12,456 nucleotides of DNA from NCBI GenBank assembly GCA_018883305.1, contig VEQI01000059.1, positions 1-12,456 of the forward strand. Reading direction: 5' to 3'. Both the position numbers and the translations under genes were made by a program. Below are positions 11,579 through 12,456 of the stretch, in pieces. Each line of letters begins with the position of its first letter. Position 1 is the stretch's first letter. This stretch comes from Limnohabitans sp. GTDB lineage: Bacteria; Pseudomonadota; Gammaproteobacteria; Burkholderiales; Burkholderiaceae_C. Below the pieces are notes generated by a model, which saw only the letters and a list, made by a program, of their open reading frames with translations, had not been told where the DNA came from and made no database searches.

Positions 11579-12456
11579 AGCAAGCACGCTGGCGCTGCTG
11601 GGCGCAAGCGGTCAGGTGGGCCATGAATGGCTGCGCTTGCTGAAGCAAGACGCCAGTCACGCCTTGCAGGTGCTGGCGCCCACGCATCAGTCGCTGGACC
11701 TCGCCCAGCCTGATGCGGTCAGGGCCTGGTTGCAAATGCATCAGCCCGAACTGATCGTCAATGCCGCCGCCTACACCGCCGTTGACAAAGCCGAATCCGA
11801 CCCGTCAACCGCCCACGCGGTCAACGCCGTTCTGCCAACGGTGCTGGCGCAATACGCCCAACAGCATGGCGCCCGTTTGCTCCACTACTCCACCGACTAT
11901 GTCTTTGATGGCAGCGGAACCCATCCCCATCGGGAAACTGAACCGGTGCATCCCTTGTCCGTCTACGGCCAAACCAAGGCGGACGGCGAGGTGGGCATCC
12001 AGCAGCATCTGACCCGATACCTCATCCTGCGTACCAGTTGGGTCATGGGCGTACATGGGGGAAACTTTCTCAAAACCATGCTGAAACTGGCCGCTGAACG
12101 CGAACAGTTGCGTGTGGTGGCCGACCAAGTGGGTGTGCCCACGCCGGCGCGCTTGCTGGCGCGCATGGGGTGGCTTGCGCTTGAACGTTGTCGTCAGGCA
12201 GATGTGGCCGCTTCGTCGCCCTCGCCCTGGGGGCTGTATCACCTGGCACCTCGCGGGGAAACCACCTGGTGTGACTACGCCCGTCTGGTGCTGACCGAAG
12301 CCCAGGCGCGAGGCTGGTCGTTGAAAGCCGGACCGCAACAGGTCACGCCCATCACCACCGCCGAATTCCCCACCCCGGCACGACGCCCTGCCAACTCCCG
12401 GCTGGACGTGTCGCGCTTCGAGCAAACCTTTGACGTTGTCTTGCCCCCCTGGGAAG
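11571..12456 (+). CDS. rfbD: dTDP-4-dehydrorhamnose reductase (RmlD/RfbD), right end cut by window
   Basis: The last step of dTDP-L-rhamnose synthesis: NAD(P)H-dependent reduction of dTDP-4-keto-L-rhamnose. The frame starts at the ATG at 11571, inside the end of rfbB, and stays open to the window edge (295 codons). Seen: LLGASGQVGHE (9-19) for cofactor binding, NAAAYTAVDKAE (64-75), STDYVFDGSG (107-116), and Tyr132 with Lys136 in VYGQTKADGE. LRTSWVMG (153-160), ADQVGVPTPA (184-193), TTWCDYARLV (231-240) and RRPANSRLD (271-279) follow. The final residues, VVLPPWE, match the usual near-C-terminal LPPW, so only a handful of residues are missing and the gene looks intact. Small substitutions at the cofactor loop (GASGQVG) are normal for the family. 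The usual next genes are rmlA and rmlC, which lie outside the window if present. Confidence 0.95.
   Translation, partial: MAKASTLALLGASGQVGHEWLRLLKQDASHALQVLAPTHQSLDLAQPDAVRAWLQMHQPELIVNAAAYTAVDKAESDPSTAHAVNAVLPTVLAQYAQQHGARLLHYSTDYVFDGSGTHPHRETEPVHPLSVYGQTKADGEVGIQQHLTRYLILRTSWVMGVHGGNFLKTMLKLAAEREQLRVVADQVGVPTPARLLARMGWLALERCRQADVAASSPSPWGLYHLAPRGETTWCDYARLVLTEAQARGWSLKAGPQQVTPITTAEFPTPARRPANSRLDVSRFEQTFDVVLPPWE

Noticed and set aside
1..12456. CRISPR arrays, insertion sequences, tRNA or rRNA genes, prophage remnants
   Set aside because: No regularly spaced repeats, transposase motifs, long terminal inverted repeats or recognisable RNA gene sequences were seen on either strand by eye.

Overview
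The window looks like chromosomal DNA of a betaproteobacterium, most likely Burkholderiales and probably Comamonadaceae. This rests on the high-GC codon usage, the Bug-family (TctC-like) solute receptor, and the general style of the proteins; it is inference, not a database match. The window is almost fully coding, with 13 protein genes. The first (left edge, minus strand) and the last (right edge, plus strand) are cut by the window ends. I see no tRNA, rRNA, CRISPR array, transposase or attachment site. No gene-free stretch exceeds 300 bases; the longest are 8686-8827 and 9458-9592, each about 140 bases.

Region 1 (1-2356), pterin/folate block: a MidA/NDUFAF7-type methyltransferase on the minus strand is divergent from a tight plus-strand operon. 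That operon holds a pteridine-reductase-like SDR, a FolB-type dihydroneopterin aldolase and a second FolB-superfamily protein with FolX-like features. Together these resemble the E. coli FolX/FolM route to tetrahydromonapterin placed beside FolB.

Region 2 (2403-4265), minus strand: a two-gene operon of an isocitrate-lyase/PEP-mutase superfamily lyase followed by a secreted Bug-type solute-binding protein. It looks like a carboxylic-acid uptake and cleavage module lying between housekeeping genes.

Region 3 (4375-6516), plus strand: ttcA (tRNA 2-thiocytidine synthesis), rfaH (operon-specific transcription elongation factor) and uppS (cis-prenyl transferase that makes the undecaprenyl carrier backbone), closely spaced.

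Region 4 (6543-12456), surface polysaccharide region: a minus-strand pair (GT2 glycosyltransferase, then O-antigen ligase/polymerase-like membrane protein) is divergent from a permuted NlpC/P60 (YiiX-like) protein. Next come a NYN-domain (PIN-like nuclease fold) protein, then rfbB/rmlB and rfbD/rmlD of dTDP-L-rhamnose synthesis; rfbD is cut at the right edge just before its expected end. RfaH, UppS, GT2, ligase and RmlB/RmlD fit one process: making lipid-linked, rhamnose-containing O-antigen or other surface glycan and controlling transcription of its operons.

The points most worth a second look are the FolM/FolB/FolX-like trio, a perfect 9-bp inverted repeat overlapping a consensus TATAAT box in front of the NYN-rmlBD genes, the NYN protein itself (no usable ATG start), and the placement of uppS next to rfaH rather than in its usual frr-cdsA setting.
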